From JAJFFW01 sp965263375 (lineage in GTDB: Bacteria; Pseudomonadota; Alphaproteobacteria; Caulobacterales; Parvularculaceae): 64,000 nucleotides of DNA. The stretch spans positions 2,728,001 through 2,792,000 of the forward strand of contig OZ253669.1 in assembly GCA_965263375.1 (NCBI GenBank). Direction: 5' to 3'. Shown here one piece after another: positions 7,925-17,813 of this stretch. The translations under genes were made by a program, and so were the position numbers. A model generated the notes under the pieces. It saw only the letters and a program-made list of their open reading frames with translations, was not told where the DNA came from and ran no database searches. Numbering within the stretch: position 1 is the stretch's first letter; every line of letters starts with the position of its first letter.

Positions 7925-9582
7925 TTTTCCACCTGATGGATTAAGACGCCTAATGCTGGGCGCTTTCCCCATAATCTGTTGATATGTGAACGAACCGATT
8001 TTCGAATGGCTTGCTCAATCAGATCTTCACTATTACTGCCCCGCAGGCTTGCAATAGTATTGGCCACAGCCTCCTCAAGAATGAGCGCAAAATCCTCACC
8101 ATCTTCGGTTTCCTCAGGAACCCCAAGAAGCGCAACAATCGGCGCATCCGCCAATTTTCCCTTTTTATTGAGGGCTATCGAGACGGTCACAGACCCAGAA
8201 AAACTAACCTTGCGCCTTTCGCGCATCGCGCTCGCACCATCTGACACGAGCTGTTCCCCATCAAGGTAGAGCCGCCCCGAAGGAACCTCATCAATGATAA
8301 GCGGTCCTGCGGGCGCCAATCGAATAAGATCGCCATTGCGCGGCGCTAACGCCTCTTTTACGCCGAGGGCGTTTGCAAACTCCGCATGCGCCTCAAGGTG
8401 GCGGGCCTCCCCATGGACAGGAATAGCAATCTCAGGACGCGCCCATTCATACATCAAACGTAATTCATCTTGACAGGGATGACCTGAAACGTGGATAAAT
8501 TCGTCTTTTTCTGTTATAATTTCAACGCCAAGTTCAACCAATGCATTTTGCAGATCGTATATTTCGCGCTCATTGCCCGGAATAATCTTTGACGAAAATA
8601 AGACTGTATCCCCTTCGTTCAAAACAAGGTCAGGGTGATCGTCGCGCGCGATCCGCGCAAGCGCCGCCCGCGCCTCCCCTTGCGAGCCAGTGCATAAATA
8701 GAGCACATGCCGCTCTGGCACATGACCGGCCTCTTTCGCATCAATAAATTTGATATTACCTGGCAGCATTCCAACTTCCCGGGCGACATCAACCATGCGA
8801 TGCATCGACCGACCGATAAGACACACGCTGCGGTCATTTGCGTAGGCTGCCTCGCACACGGACACCACGCGGCCCACATTGGACGCAAATGTCGTCACCG
8901 CCACCCGGGCTTTTTGCTCGCCGACGACACGGATTAGCTGTTCTTTTACCCGCGCCTCTGACCCGGATTCACCCTTAGATAAAACATTGGTGGAATCACA
9001 CACCATTGCTAAAACGCCCTCATCACCAAGAGCCCGAAGAACGCTATCATCCGTTACCGGACCAAGGGTCGGTTCTGGATCGATCTTCCAATCACCAGTA
9101 TGAAGCACAGTCCCAAACTCAGTGCGAATAACCACGCCGCAAGGCTCTGGTATCGAATGGGTCAGCGTCACATATTCAAGATCAAACCCGCCAATTTGGA
9201 AACGAGCGCTCATATCAAGTATATTCAGGACTTGAAGGTCGACGCCCCGTTCTTCAAGTTTTCGCCTTACGAGCGCTGCTGTAAATGGCGTTGCATAGAC
9301 AGGGCATTCCAACAAAGGCGCAAGCAATGCGACAGCACCGATATGATCTTCATGGCCATGAGTAAGAATAAGGGCTTTTAAGTTATCCTTATACTCCAGA
9401 ATATAGGCAGGATCAGGACAAATAAGATCAATGCCAGGCGTCGTGTGATCACCAAAGGTTACGCCGCAGTCAATCATGATCCATTCACGGTCGTCCTCAG
9501 GACCGATCCCGTAAAGGTTCATGTTCATGCCGATTTCGCCGGAACCACCCAGCGGTAAAAATACTAACTCGCTTGCACTCAT
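7921..9582 (-). CDS. rnj: Ribonuclease J
   Basis: Metallo-beta-lactamase/beta-CASP ribonuclease with 5'-3' exonuclease and endonuclease activity in RNA decay and processing. It has 553 residues, as usual for the family. The zinc-binding signature HGHEDHIG lies near residue 75. Further metal ligands are in HTGDWKID and in the beta-CASP His motif HVSGHPCQDEL followed by IPVHGEARHL. The C-terminal domain is present. Its start overlaps the coaX stop by 4 bases and its stop overlaps DUF1467, so three genes are coupled. Confidence 0.95.
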   Translation of the reverse strand: MSASELVFLPLGGSGEIGMNMNLYGIGPEDDREWIMIDCGVTFGDHTTPGIDLICPDPAYILEYKDNLKALILTHGHEDHIGAVALLAPLLECPVYATPFTAALVRRKLEERGVDLQVLNILDMSARFQIGGFDLEYVTLTHSIPEPCGVVIRTEFGTVLHTGDWKIDPEPTLGPVTDDSVLRALGDEGVLAMVCDSTNVLSKGESGSEARVKEQLIRVVGEQKARVAVTTFASNVGRVVSVCEAAYANDRSVCLIGRSMHRMVDVAREVGMLPGNIKFIDAKEAGHVPERHVLYLCTGSQGEARAALARIARDDHPDLVLNEGDTVLFSSKIIPGNEREIYDLQNALVELGVEIITEKDEFIHVSGHPCQDELRLMYEWARPEIAIPVHGEARHLEAHAEFANALGVKEALAPRNGDLIRLAPAGPLIIDEVPSGRLYLDGEQLVSDGASAMRERRKVSFSGSVTVSIALNKKGKLADAPIVALLGVPEETEDGEDFALILEEAVANTIASLRGSNSEDLIEQAIRKSVRSHINRLWGKRPALGVLIHQVEK

Positions 9583-10397
9583 TCATTGCTCGCTTTGTAA
9601 TCGCCCTTGTCTGCCGGCGCGTTTTTCCGCTTGCCGTTTATGCGGCGATGAATTTCAAGCAGCCCACGAATGGTCAAGCTTGTGTCAAAAATATCAATCG
9701 TTTCGGAAGCGCCGTCAAATAACGAGGCGACGCCGCCTGTCGCAACCACCCTCATCGGCGCCTTATATTCTTCTTTTACCCGGCGAACGAGCCCGTCAAT
9801 CAAACCGATATAGCCCCAAAAAACGCCGCTCTGCATTGCGCCAACAGTATCTGTACCGATTATTTTTTCAGGTTGTTGGATAGCAATACGGGGAAGACGC
9901 GCCGCCGCCTCATGTAAGGCTTGCATCGACAAATTAATCCCCGGCGCAATAACGCCCCCTTCAAAGGCCCCGTCAGCGCCGACAATATCAAGGTTCGTCG
10001 CCGTACCAGAATCAACAACAACCAAAGGTCCCCCATGAGCTGCGAAAGCGCCAACCGCATTCACCAAACGGTCTGCCCCAGCTTCAGAAGGTTTTGGAAT
10101 GCGCACCTCGACTCCCGGAATATTGTCCGGTCCGACAACAAAGGGCTCGCAATTAAAGTAACGCCTTGATAAATTTCGCAGGTGAAAAAGAGATTGCGGC
10201 ACCACATTCGAGATAATGCAATCATCCACCTTGTCCATGGACAGGTTTTGTAACGTCATTAACTGAGACAGCCAAACCGCATACTCATCCGCAGTTCGTG
10301 TAGCCGATGTCGATGTACGCCACTGCGCAACGCATTTATCTTCTTCATATAAGGCGATTACCGAATTGGTGTTGCCCACATCAATCGCTAGCAGCAT
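9579..10397 (-). CDS. coaX: Type III pantothenate kinase
   Basis: Phosphorylates pantothenate in the first committed step of CoA synthesis. It has 272 residues of the ASKHA fold. The phosphate-1 loop is LLAIDVGNTNSVIALYE at the N-terminus, the catalytic Asp region is GADRLVNAVGA, and the phosphate-2 segment is VVVDSGTATNLDIV. A Gly-rich adenosine motif ATGGVASLF follows. It overlaps rnj by 4 bases and lies 231 bases after birA; no second convincing gene occupies that gap. Confidence 0.95.
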   Translation of the reverse strand: MLLAIDVGNTNSVIALYEEDKCVAQWRTSTSATRTADEYAVWLSQLMTLQNLSMDKVDDCIISNVVPQSLFHLRNLSRRYFNCEPFVVGPDNIPGVEVRIPKPSEAGADRLVNAVGAFAAHGGPLVVVDSGTATNLDIVGADGAFEGGVIAPGINLSMQALHEAAARLPRIAIQQPEKIIGTDTVGAMQSGVFWGYIGLIDGLVRRVKEEYKAPMRVVATGGVASLFDGASETIDIFDTSLTIRGLLEIHRRINGKRKNAPADKGDYKASNE

Positions 10398-10628
10398 GAA
10401 TTGGATCCTATCCCTTTAGACTATTATTCATAACGCGCCACCAAAGCGTAAGCTTCTGATATCGTATGATATTTTTCCAAACAAGAGCGCCATCTTATTC
10501 TCGTCACCGCACTATATACGAAGATGGCTAAGGACAAGACTTTAAACACAGGTGAAAGATAACGTCGCCGACATGCCTCCAACACCGAGGCATTCTCGCC
10601 CCTTTTCCCACCAAGCTCAACCAACCGC

Positions 10629-11393
10629 CTATTGTTCGAAGAAAACCGCTCCGGCAGCAATACGCTCTTCGCCGAGCTTAGTCTTTAAGATTAGCGCGCC
10701 GTCCTCATCAATTCCGGCAAAAACACCGCTTTTCTCCTGATTGGTAAGGCGTACTGTCACTTGCCTGCCAATACCCTGAGCACGTGCCGTCCAGGTTGAT
10801 CGAATCGGCGCAAAGCCTTGTTCACGCCAAACTCGATAATGCTCTTCAAACGCGGTGTCTAATTTTCCGATAAAAGCCTCAGGCGACGGCGGCGCCTCAG
10901 TAATCCAGTCCATCAGCCGCGCTGTCGGATAGGGAAGATTTTCAGGCTTTGAGACAATATTGACGCCAATTCCCCATACGACCCATTTTGTTTTTTGAGA
11001 TGAACCACCCTTATTCGATGGGGTGATTTGCTCCATCAATAGGCCTGCGGCTTTGGCGCCGTTTAGTAAAATATCATTCGGCCACTTCAATGTAATCGGT
11101 GCTGCGGGGGCAAAAGCCAAAATAGTGTCCGCCGCTGCTAAAGCCGCAACAAAGGAAAGTTGTCCGACTGCGCTAAGCGCCCCCTCAACAGGGAAGATCA
11201 AACTTGCGGCAACATCACCAACGCCGTGTCGCCATCCCGCGCCGCGCCGCCCGTAGCCGGCCGTTTGTTCAAGGGCGATAATCCACTGCCTGCTTGCGCC
11301 GCCGATTTCAATCAACCGGCGCGCCTCAGACGAGGTCGAATCAAGACTGTCAAAGACTTGTATGGGGGTTTGGATTTTAGGGGTGCTCGCCAA
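10629..11393 (-). CDS. birA: Biotin-[acetyl-CoA-carboxylase] ligase
   Basis: Attaches biotin to carboxyl carrier proteins via biotinyl-AMP; in this window it would serve MccA as well as acetyl-CoA carboxylase. The biotin-binding text QTAGYGRRGAGWRHG (residues about 43-57) and the KWPNDILLNGAKAAG motif are present. There is no N-terminal helix-turn-helix, so this is the short, non-repressor class (254 residues). The only start that preserves the N-terminal DSLDSTSSEA region is a TTG directly after the nuoN stop, without a clear ribosome binding site. Translation probably relies on coupling to nuoN. Confidence 0.9.
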   Translation of the reverse strand: MASTPKIQTPIQVFDSLDSTSSEARRLIEIGGASRQWIIALEQTAGYGRRGAGWRHGVGDVAASLIFPVEGALSAVGQLSFVAALAAADTILAFAPAAPITLKWPNDILLNGAKAAGLLMEQITPSNKGGSSQKTKWVVWGIGVNIVSKPENLPYPTARLMDWITEAPPSPEAFIGKLDTAFEEHYRVWREQGFAPIRSTWTARAQGIGRQVTVRLTNQEKSGVFAGIDEDGALILKTKLGEERIAAGAVFFEQ

Positions 11394-12833
11394 TTAAAAC
11401 AGCGCCGCCGCCGCCGCATCCGCCGCGGCCCGCAAAGGTCCAATAAAGACAAATAAAATTGGGAACACCATGAATGCGAAGAGGCCCGCAGTTAAGTTCA
11501 GCCCAAAACTTACATCACGCTCAAACGCTGGCGCAGGCGCATCAAACCAAATCACCCAAATAACTTTGAGATAGTAGAACGCTGAGACAACGCTCATAAC
11601 CGCGCCGATCAGGGCAAGCGGCAACATGCCAGCGTCAACAGCCGCGAAGAAGACAAACCATTTGCCTAAAAATCCAGCCGTCGGCGGAATACCCGCAAGT
11701 GAGAAGAACAACACTGTGAACAACAAGGCGAGCGGCATATTTGTATGCTTAAGCCCTGCAAGGTCGCTAATATTTTCCGTCATGCCGCCACGGCGACGCA
11801 TCATCAAAATACAAGCGAACGTCCCGATGGTCATCGCCACATAGATGCTCATATAAATCAGCACGGCGCTAACGCCCTGATCGCCGCCAGCCGCCAAGCC
11901 GATCAACGCATACCCCATATGACCAATCGATGAGTAAGCCATTAGGCGCTTAATGTTTGTCTGAACGATCGCGGAAAATGCGCCAACCGCCATGGAAGCA
12001 ACGGCGATCATCGCGAGGATCGGGCTCCAATCCTCGACCACATCGCCAAAACCAACGACCATCGCGCGGGCGAATAACGCTATCGCGGCAAGTTTTGGCG
12101 CGGCGGCGAAGAACGCCGTCACAGGCGTAGGAGAACCTTCATAAACATCCGGGGTCCACATATGGAATGGCGCGGCGGAAACTTTAAACGCGAGGCCTGA
12201 GATTAAGAAGACAAGCCCGATAATCAGACCAACATTATTGTCTTCAGCACGCGCCGCAGCCGCAATCGCCTCAAACGAGGTCGCGCCGGTAAAGCCGTAA
12301 ATAAGCGACGCGCCATATAACAACATGCATGACGAAAGCGCGCCCAGAACGAAATATTTAAGCCCCGCCTCAGTCGAACGGCGACTATCGCGATTAAACG
12401 CGGCGAGCACATAGAGCGCCAAGCTTTGTGTTTCGATCCCCATATAGAGCGAGATCAAATCCGATGATGAGACCATCAAAGACATGCCAAAAGCGGCAAG
12501 CACAATCAGGATTGGATACTCAAACCGCGATAGCTCCTCCGCGCCAATAAAGCGGTTCGACATAATGATCGCGAAAGCCGCAGCCGCGAAAATGATCACC
12601 TTACAGAACGCCGCAAATGCATCAATGCGATAGGCGCCGTCAAAGATCGACTGCGCGGGTCCCGCGGCCATCGTCGTAACGATCAGCGCGGCGATTAAAA
12701 GGGCGATGCTTGAAGAGGCGATGAACGGTCCAATGCGTGGCCCGCCAAAAACGCCAACCATCAACAACACCATCGCGCCAACGGCGAGCATTAATTCTGG
12801 AACAGCATAGGTAAGGGTTTCGAAAATGCCCAT
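11394..12833 (-). CDS. nuoN: NADH-quinone oxidoreductase subunit N
   Basis: Antiporter-like proton-pumping subunit of the complex I membrane arm, 479 residues with about 14 helices. The Mrp-like core is seen in LKYFVLGALSSCMLLYGASLIYG, KVSAAPFHMWTPDVYEGSPTPV (the conserved Lys and Pro segment) and NIKRLMAYSSIGHMGYAL. It is the last nuo gene, 2 bases after nuoM, and runs directly into birA. Confidence 0.96.
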   Translation of the reverse strand: MGIFETLTYAVPELMLAVGAMVLLMVGVFGGPRIGPFIASSSIALLIAALIVTTMAAGPAQSIFDGAYRIDAFAAFCKVIIFAAAAFAIIMSNRFIGAEELSRFEYPILIVLAAFGMSLMVSSSDLISLYMGIETQSLALYVLAAFNRDSRRSTEAGLKYFVLGALSSCMLLYGASLIYGFTGATSFEAIAAAARAEDNNVGLIIGLVFLISGLAFKVSAAPFHMWTPDVYEGSPTPVTAFFAAAPKLAAIALFARAMVVGFGDVVEDWSPILAMIAVASMAVGAFSAIVQTNIKRLMAYSSIGHMGYALIGLAAGGDQGVSAVLIYMSIYVAMTIGTFACILMMRRRGGMTENISDLAGLKHTNMPLALLFTVLFFSLAGIPPTAGFLGKWFVFFAAVDAGMLPLALIGAVMSVVSAFYYLKVIWVIWFDAPAPAFERDVSFGLNLTAGLFAFMVFPILFVFIGPLRAAADAAAAALF

Positions 12834-12835
12834 CT

Positions 12836-14437
12836 TTAGAGCGCTCCCGCCAGCTGGCCCGAGACTGAGTCAAGCGGCGCCGCATTATAATAAGTCATGA
12901 TCACATCAACCGCTGGGGCAAAAACATCAAGCGCCGCGGAAGGATAAATACCAAGGTAAAGAGCAAAGGCCACCAAAGAGACCAGCAATGCCCCTTCCCG
13001 GAAATTGACATCCGAGATTTCCATTAGTTTTTCTTTTTCAAGCTTGCCATACATCACCTCGCGGAAGAGCCGCAGGCCATAAGCAGCAGAAAGAATAACG
13101 CCCGTCGCCGCAAAGAAAGCAATCCATCCGTTTACTTTAAAGGCGCCGGCCATGGTCAAAAATTCACCGACGAAACCCGAAATGCCCGGCAGACCAACGT
13201 TCCCCATGGTGAAAAACAAAAAGAAGAACGCATAAAACGGCATACGGTGCACGAGCCCGCCATAAGCGGCAATCTCGCGCGTGTGTATCCGGTCATAAAC
13301 AACGCCCACACACAAGAATAACGCGCCGGAGATAAATCCGTGGGAAAGCATCTGGAATAATGCGCCCTCAATCCCCTGCTGTGTGCCGGTGAAAATTCCC
13401 ATCGTAACAAAGCCCATATGGGCGACAGAAGAATAAGCGATCAACTTTTTCATATCCTCCTGCGCAAGCGCAACAAGAGAGGTGTAGATAATCGCAACAA
13501 TCGACAGAGCATAAACAAGCGGGGCGAAATCAGCACTGGCGATCGGAAACATCGGTAGTGAGAACCGCAAAAATCCGTAGCCGCCCATTTTAAGCAATAT
13601 CGCCGCCAAGACGACAGAACCAGCAGTCGGCGCCTGAACGTGCGCATCCGGCAACCAAGTATGCACAGGCCACATCGGCATTTTCACCGCAAAGGAAGCA
13701 AAAAACGCCAGCCACAACCACGTCTGTGCGCCCGCCGGGAAAGCAAATTGCTGCAATGTCGGAATATCCGTGGTGCCAGCGGTCATGTACATCCACGCCA
13801 TGGCGATCAGCAGCAGCACAGACCCGAGCAGTGTATAAAGGAAGAACTTTACGGCCGCATAAACCCGGCTTGGCATTTCAATGCCAGCAAAACTTTTTAC
13901 GCCCTTAGAGCCCCACACCCCAATAATGAGGAACATAGGGATCAAGCTGCCTTCAAAGAAAATATAGAATAAGAACAAATCGAGCGCGCAGAACACACCG
14001 ATAATCAGTGTCTCAAGCACCAAAAAGGCGATCATGTAATCAGCGACCCGCTCCTTAATGGAGGTCCAAGACGCAATAATACAAATCGGCATAATAAAGG
14101 TTGTCAGCAGAACGAATAAAATCGAAATGCCATCAACACCCATTTTATAGCTAATGCCGCCGCCGAGCCATTTAGCGTTTTCAACGAGCTGATAGCCGCC
14201 AAGGCTTGGATCGTAATAAGCAAGATAGACAAAGATCGAAACAAGGAAGACGCCGCCGGTGAAAAACAAAGCGACACGGCGCGCAACGTTATCAATCTGC
14301 TCTTGCTCGGCTGGGTCAATAACGCCGTTTTGATCCGTACGCGCCGTCATACGGCGCACGATGATCCCTAAGACGCCAATAAGCGGCAAAAAGGTTAGAA
14401 GGCTAAGCCAGGGGTTTTGCGCTAAACTTTCCGTCAT
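12836..14437 (-). CDS. nuoM: NADH-quinone oxidoreductase subunit M
   Basis: Antiporter-like subunit of complex I, 533 residues. Characteristic segments are KMGVDGISILFVLLTTF, FAVKMPMWPVHTWLPDAHVQAPTAGSV and DMKKLIAYSSVAHMGFVTMG, with a broken helix VGLPGISGFVGEFL. It sits between nuoL and nuoN with 2-base gaps on both sides. Confidence 0.97.
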   Translation of the reverse strand: MTESLAQNPWLSLLTFLPLIGVLGIIVRRMTARTDQNGVIDPAEQEQIDNVARRVALFFTGGVFLVSIFVYLAYYDPSLGGYQLVENAKWLGGGISYKMGVDGISILFVLLTTFIMPICIIASWTSIKERVADYMIAFLVLETLIIGVFCALDLFLFYIFFEGSLIPMFLIIGVWGSKGVKSFAGIEMPSRVYAAVKFFLYTLLGSVLLLIAMAWMYMTAGTTDIPTLQQFAFPAGAQTWLWLAFFASFAVKMPMWPVHTWLPDAHVQAPTAGSVVLAAILLKMGGYGFLRFSLPMFPIASADFAPLVYALSIVAIIYTSLVALAQEDMKKLIAYSSVAHMGFVTMGIFTGTQQGIEGALFQMLSHGFISGALFLCVGVVYDRIHTREIAAYGGLVHRMPFYAFFFLFFTMGNVGLPGISGFVGEFLTMAGAFKVNGWIAFFAATGVILSAAYGLRLFREVMYGKLEKEKLMEISDVNFREGALLVSLVAFALYLGIYPSAALDVFAPAVDVIMTYYNAAPLDSVSGQLAGAL

Positions 14438-14439
14438 TG

Positions 14440-16611
14440 TTAGCTCCCCGAACGCATCAAGATATAAGTAAGGAATAAGGCGATGCCGACGAGCATCACA
14501 AAAGCGTAGTGATAAATAAGCCCGGTCTGCATTCGTACGATACGGCGCGCGCCAGCAGCAACCGTCGCCGCAATGCCGTCAGGTCCAACACCATCAATGG
14601 TTTTACCATCCCCGTCTTTCCAAAGGAATCGGCCAAAGGCGATCGCTGGCTTTACAAATAAGAAGTCATAAAGCTCATCGAAGTACCACTTATTTTTCAA
14701 GAACCCGTAGATCATGCCGCCTTCGCGAATAAGGCCAGGGCGCAATGGATCCCCGCCTAGATAATGCATCGCTGAAAGGCTTGATCCAATGAGCATGGCA
14801 ATAAACGGCGCCCACAAGACCCATGTTGGGAAATCGTGATGCCCACCCCCGTGGTGCTCGTCGCCATGGTGTTCATCTGCATGCTCATCTTCGCCATGGG
14901 CCGCGCCGCCATGGCTTTCATCTTTATGGTGGCCCGCATCAGCATGCTTTTCGCCATGATCATCCGCATGGGCGGCTTTTGCATGCCCATCTTCGTGGTG
15001 GGCGTCATCAGCATGCGCGCCGCCATGGTCCGCTTTTTCCGCGTAATATAGCGCGCCATTCCAGAATTTGTCTGACTTGTCGCCGACAAAATCGCCGTAG
15101 AAAACCATGCCCGCAAATAATGCGCCGATCGCTAGCGGCGCCAGCGGCGCCATCATTGTATCCGGCACCGCATGTGGGTGTTTACGAACCTGTTCCGGCG
15201 CGCGCGACTTGCCCCAGAATGTTAAGAAGATCAACCGCCAGGAGTAGAACGCCGTGAAAACCGCCGCAACAAGCCCCATCACAAACGCATAATTACCGAA
15301 GGGAAGCCCCGCCTCGCCCGCCGCATAGGCGCTTTCAATGATATAGTCTTTAGATAAGAAGCCAGCAGTACCGATTTTTGTGCCGGGAATGCCCACGCCA
15401 GTAATCGCGATCGTACCAATCAACATCAACAAGTGGGTGAAAGGCATGAGATGCTGAACACCGCCCATCTTCTTCATGTCTTGCTCGTGATGCATGCCGA
15501 TAATGACTGCGCCGGAGCCTAAGAAAAGAAGGGCTTTAAAAAAGGCGTGTGTAAATAAGTGGAACATCGCCGCGCCATAAGCGCCGACGCCCGCTGCAAA
15601 GAACATATAACCAAGCTGGGAACAGGTTGAATAAGCAACAACCTTTTTAATGTCGTCTTGCAAAAGCCCAACCGTCGCCGCGAAGAACGCTGTCGTGGCG
15701 CCGACAAGCGTCACCAATGCGCTAGCATTTGGCGCATATTCAAAAATCACAGAGCATCGGCAGACAAGAAATACGCCCGCGGTCACCATGGTCGCCGCGT
15801 GAATAAGCGCAGAAACAGGGGTTGGGCCTTCCATCGCATCTGGCAACCAAGTGTGCAATAGGAACTGCGCCGACTTACCCATCGCGCCGATGAACAACAG
15901 CACCGCAATCACCGTCAGCGCATGCCAGTCTTGGCCGAGGAAGTTGATCGTCAGATCACGGACAGGCGCGCCAATGACGGCATTGAACGGAACAACCTCA
16001 GCGTTAGAAGCGACAATCGCAAAGACGGTATCGAATTCAACGGAGCCGAAGACGTAAAAAATTGCAAAGATGCCAAGCGCGAAGCCAAAGTCACCAACCC
16101 GGTTAACAACAAAGGCTTTAATCGCCGCATCATTGGCTGACTTTTTCTTAAACCAAAACCCAATGAGGAGGTATGAAGCAAGACCCACCCCTTCCCAGCC
16201 GAAGAAGAGCTGAACGAAATTGTCCGCCGTCACCAACATCAACATCGCAAATGTAAACAGCGAGAGGTAAGCAAAGAAACGCGACTGCTCACCATAGTCC
16301 TTCATATAGCCCATGGAATAAACATGGACGAGGAAGGAAACGGTGTTGATCACCACCAGCATAACCGCTGATAAGCTATCGAGGCGAACCGCCCACGCCG
16401 CACGGAAATCACCCGAAACAATCCACTCAAACAATTCAATGGTGCGGGCGTTGCCGCCTGTTACATCGAAAAACAACACCCAAGCGTAGATCATCGCCAA
16501 ACCAAGGAATGACGTGGTGACTAGCTGGGCGCCGGTCGGACCCGATAAACGCCCCACCGGCATTGCGAGCATCGCGCCGAATAAGGGCAATAAGACAACA
16601 AAGGACTCCAT
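14440..16611 (-). CDS. nuoL: NADH-quinone oxidoreductase subunit L with His-rich insertion
   Basis: Largest antiporter-like subunit of complex I, with the long amphipathic lateral helix at its C-terminus. It has 723 residues, longer than the E. coli protein (about 610). Core motifs include FFGWEGVGLASYLLIGFW, AQFLLHTWLPDAMEGPTPVSALIHAATMVTAG and DIKKVVAYSTCSQLGYMFFAAGVG. The extra length is mostly one low-complexity insert of about 70 residues (roughly 540-610) with 19 His plus many Asp, Glu, Gly and Ala. It falls between helices just before FPTWVLWAPF. His-rich stretches at this place occur in some relatives; this one is long. Confidence 0.96.
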   Translation of the reverse strand: MESFVVLLPLFGAMLAMPVGRLSGPTGAQLVTTSFLGLAMIYAWVLFFDVTGGNARTIELFEWIVSGDFRAAWAVRLDSLSAVMLVVINTVSFLVHVYSMGYMKDYGEQSRFFAYLSLFTFAMLMLVTADNFVQLFFGWEGVGLASYLLIGFWFKKKSANDAAIKAFVVNRVGDFGFALGIFAIFYVFGSVEFDTVFAIVASNAEVVPFNAVIGAPVRDLTINFLGQDWHALTVIAVLLFIGAMGKSAQFLLHTWLPDAMEGPTPVSALIHAATMVTAGVFLVCRCSVIFEYAPNASALVTLVGATTAFFAATVGLLQDDIKKVVAYSTCSQLGYMFFAAGVGAYGAAMFHLFTHAFFKALLFLGSGAVIIGMHHEQDMKKMGGVQHLMPFTHLLMLIGTIAITGVGIPGTKIGTAGFLSKDYIIESAYAAGEAGLPFGNYAFVMGLVAAVFTAFYSWRLIFLTFWGKSRAPEQVRKHPHAVPDTMMAPLAPLAIGALFAGMVFYGDFVGDKSDKFWNGALYYAEKADHGGAHADDAHHEDGHAKAAHADDHGEKHADAGHHKDESHGGAAHGEDEHADEHHGDEHHGGGHHDFPTWVLWAPFIAMLIGSSLSAMHYLGGDPLRPGLIREGGMIYGFLKNKWYFDELYDFLFVKPAIAFGRFLWKDGDGKTIDGVGPDGIAATVAAGARRIVRMQTGLIYHYAFVMLVGIALFLTYILMRSGS

Positions 16612-16626
16612 AGGATATCGGGCCTT

Positions 16627-16938
16627 CTAATTCTTCATAAAGTTAGCGTCTTCGACGGCGATATCACCGCGATTACGGAAATATGCGACCAAAATCGCAA
16701 GACCAATCGCCGCCTCAGCCGCCGCAACGGTTAGGACCATAAAGGCGAAGACTTGACCGACGAGGTCACCCAAAAATTGCGAAAACGCAACAAGATTGAT
16801 GTTCACGGCAAGCAACATCAACTCAATCGACATCAAGATAATGATGACGTTTTTGCGGTTAAGAAAAATTCCCGCCATGCCGATCGCGAATAGAATCGCA
16901 GCGACAGACAGATAATGTCCAAGTCCAATAGCGGCCAT
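16627..16938 (-). CDS. nuoK: NADH-quinone oxidoreductase subunit K
   Basis: Small membrane subunit of complex I (103 residues, three helices), homologue of mitochondrial ND4L. The conserved membrane Glu residues are in MSIELMLLAVNINLVAF and LTVAAAEAAIGLAI. The N-terminus GLGHYLSVAAILFAIG matches the family start. It lies 15 bases upstream of nuoL. Confidence 0.97.
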   Translation of the reverse strand: MAAIGLGHYLSVAAILFAIGMAGIFLNRKNVIIILMSIELMLLAVNINLVAFSQFLGDLVGQVFAFMVLTVAAAEAAIGLAILVAYFRNRGDIAVEDANFMKN

Positions 16939-16982
16939 TTTCGCTTGCTCCTCTTGTTCGCCTTATGCGTCCCAAAAACTCA

Positions 16983-17615
16983 CTAAATACCTTGGCCCGT
17001 CGGGACCTTAACAACCTCAACCGCGTCTTCGCGTTTGCGCGCCACTTGATCAAGCGGGTTTTGGCTCTTTAAGCCTGCACGCGAGCGGAAGGTCAAAACA
17101 ATAGCGCCAATCATCGCCACCAACAGGATGATGCCGGCGATCTGGAAATAATGAATATAATCCGTATAAAGAACGACCCCAAACTCTTCAATATTGTTTG
17201 GCCCTTCTGATTTCGTCACCGTTTCACCAGCGGTCGGCGACGGGTGGGCGCGCGCCAATGTGGCGTCAGTTGGGAAAACCCAAACACTGACGACCATAAT
17301 AAGCTCAGCAACCACGAGGGCCGCAATCGCGCCGCCAATCGGCAAATACTTCAAAAAACCTTGCTTAAGTTCAACAAAGTCAACGTCGAGCATCATCACC
17401 ACGAATAGGAACAAGACGGCGACAGCCCCGACATAAACTACGATCAAAAGCATCGCGAGATATTCAGCGCCCATCAAAACAAACAGGCCAGCAACAGAAA
17501 TAAACGCGCTAATCAAAAACAAGACGGAATGCACCGGATTCTTCGACGCCACAACCATCACCGCCGAGGCGATAGCGGCAATAGCGAAGATATAAAATGC
17601 AAATGCAGCGATCAT
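16983..17615 (-). CDS. nuoJ: NADH-quinone oxidoreductase subunit J
   Basis: Membrane subunit of complex I, homologue of ND6, 210 residues with five helices. The conserved stretch ASKNPVHSVLFLI is followed by LLIVVYVGAVAVLFLFVVMM, the pi-bulge helix 3 of the family, then LDVDFVELKQG. The ATG at 17615 is preferred over one four codons earlier because GGAAAG precedes it and the product begins MIAAFAFYIFA as in relatives. A gap of about 200 bases separates it from nuoI; I see no clear gene there. Confidence 0.95.
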   Translation of the reverse strand: MIAAFAFYIFAIAAIASAVMVVASKNPVHSVLFLISAFISVAGLFVLMGAEYLAMLLIVVYVGAVAVLFLFVVMMLDVDFVELKQGFLKYLPIGGAIAALVVAELIMVVSVWVFPTDATLARAHPSPTAGETVTKSEGPNNIEEFGVVLYTDYIHYFQIAGIILLVAMIGAIVLTFRSRAGLKSQNPLDQVARKREDAVEVVKVPTGQGI

Positions 17616-17813
17616 ATCGCTTTCCATTTCTCGGCCAGGGCTTGGCCAGTTTTTTAATCAGCGCCAGCCAGGCGCAATTTAGGGCTCGTCATACAACCAC
17701 CGCTTAGGTTGCGGCAATCAGGGTCTATTTTTATCTTCCGAAAGCGCAATGGCCCAAGACATAGGGCTTCACGCAAAAGGAGGGTTACGATACATCTCAA
17801 TCTCAGCGCGCCA

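Noticed and set aside
10424..10660. 78-residue minus-strand ORF between birA and coaX
   Set aside because: TTG start inside birA, no ribosome binding site and no recognisable pattern.
14823..15257. His/Arg-rich plus-strand ORF opposite nuoL
   Set aside because: Antisense shadow of the His-rich insert of NuoL.
17630..17660. GGCCA/TGGCC hairpin followed by six T near nuoJ
   Set aside because: It would terminate plus-strand transcripts, but no plus-strand gene lies upstream; likely chance.
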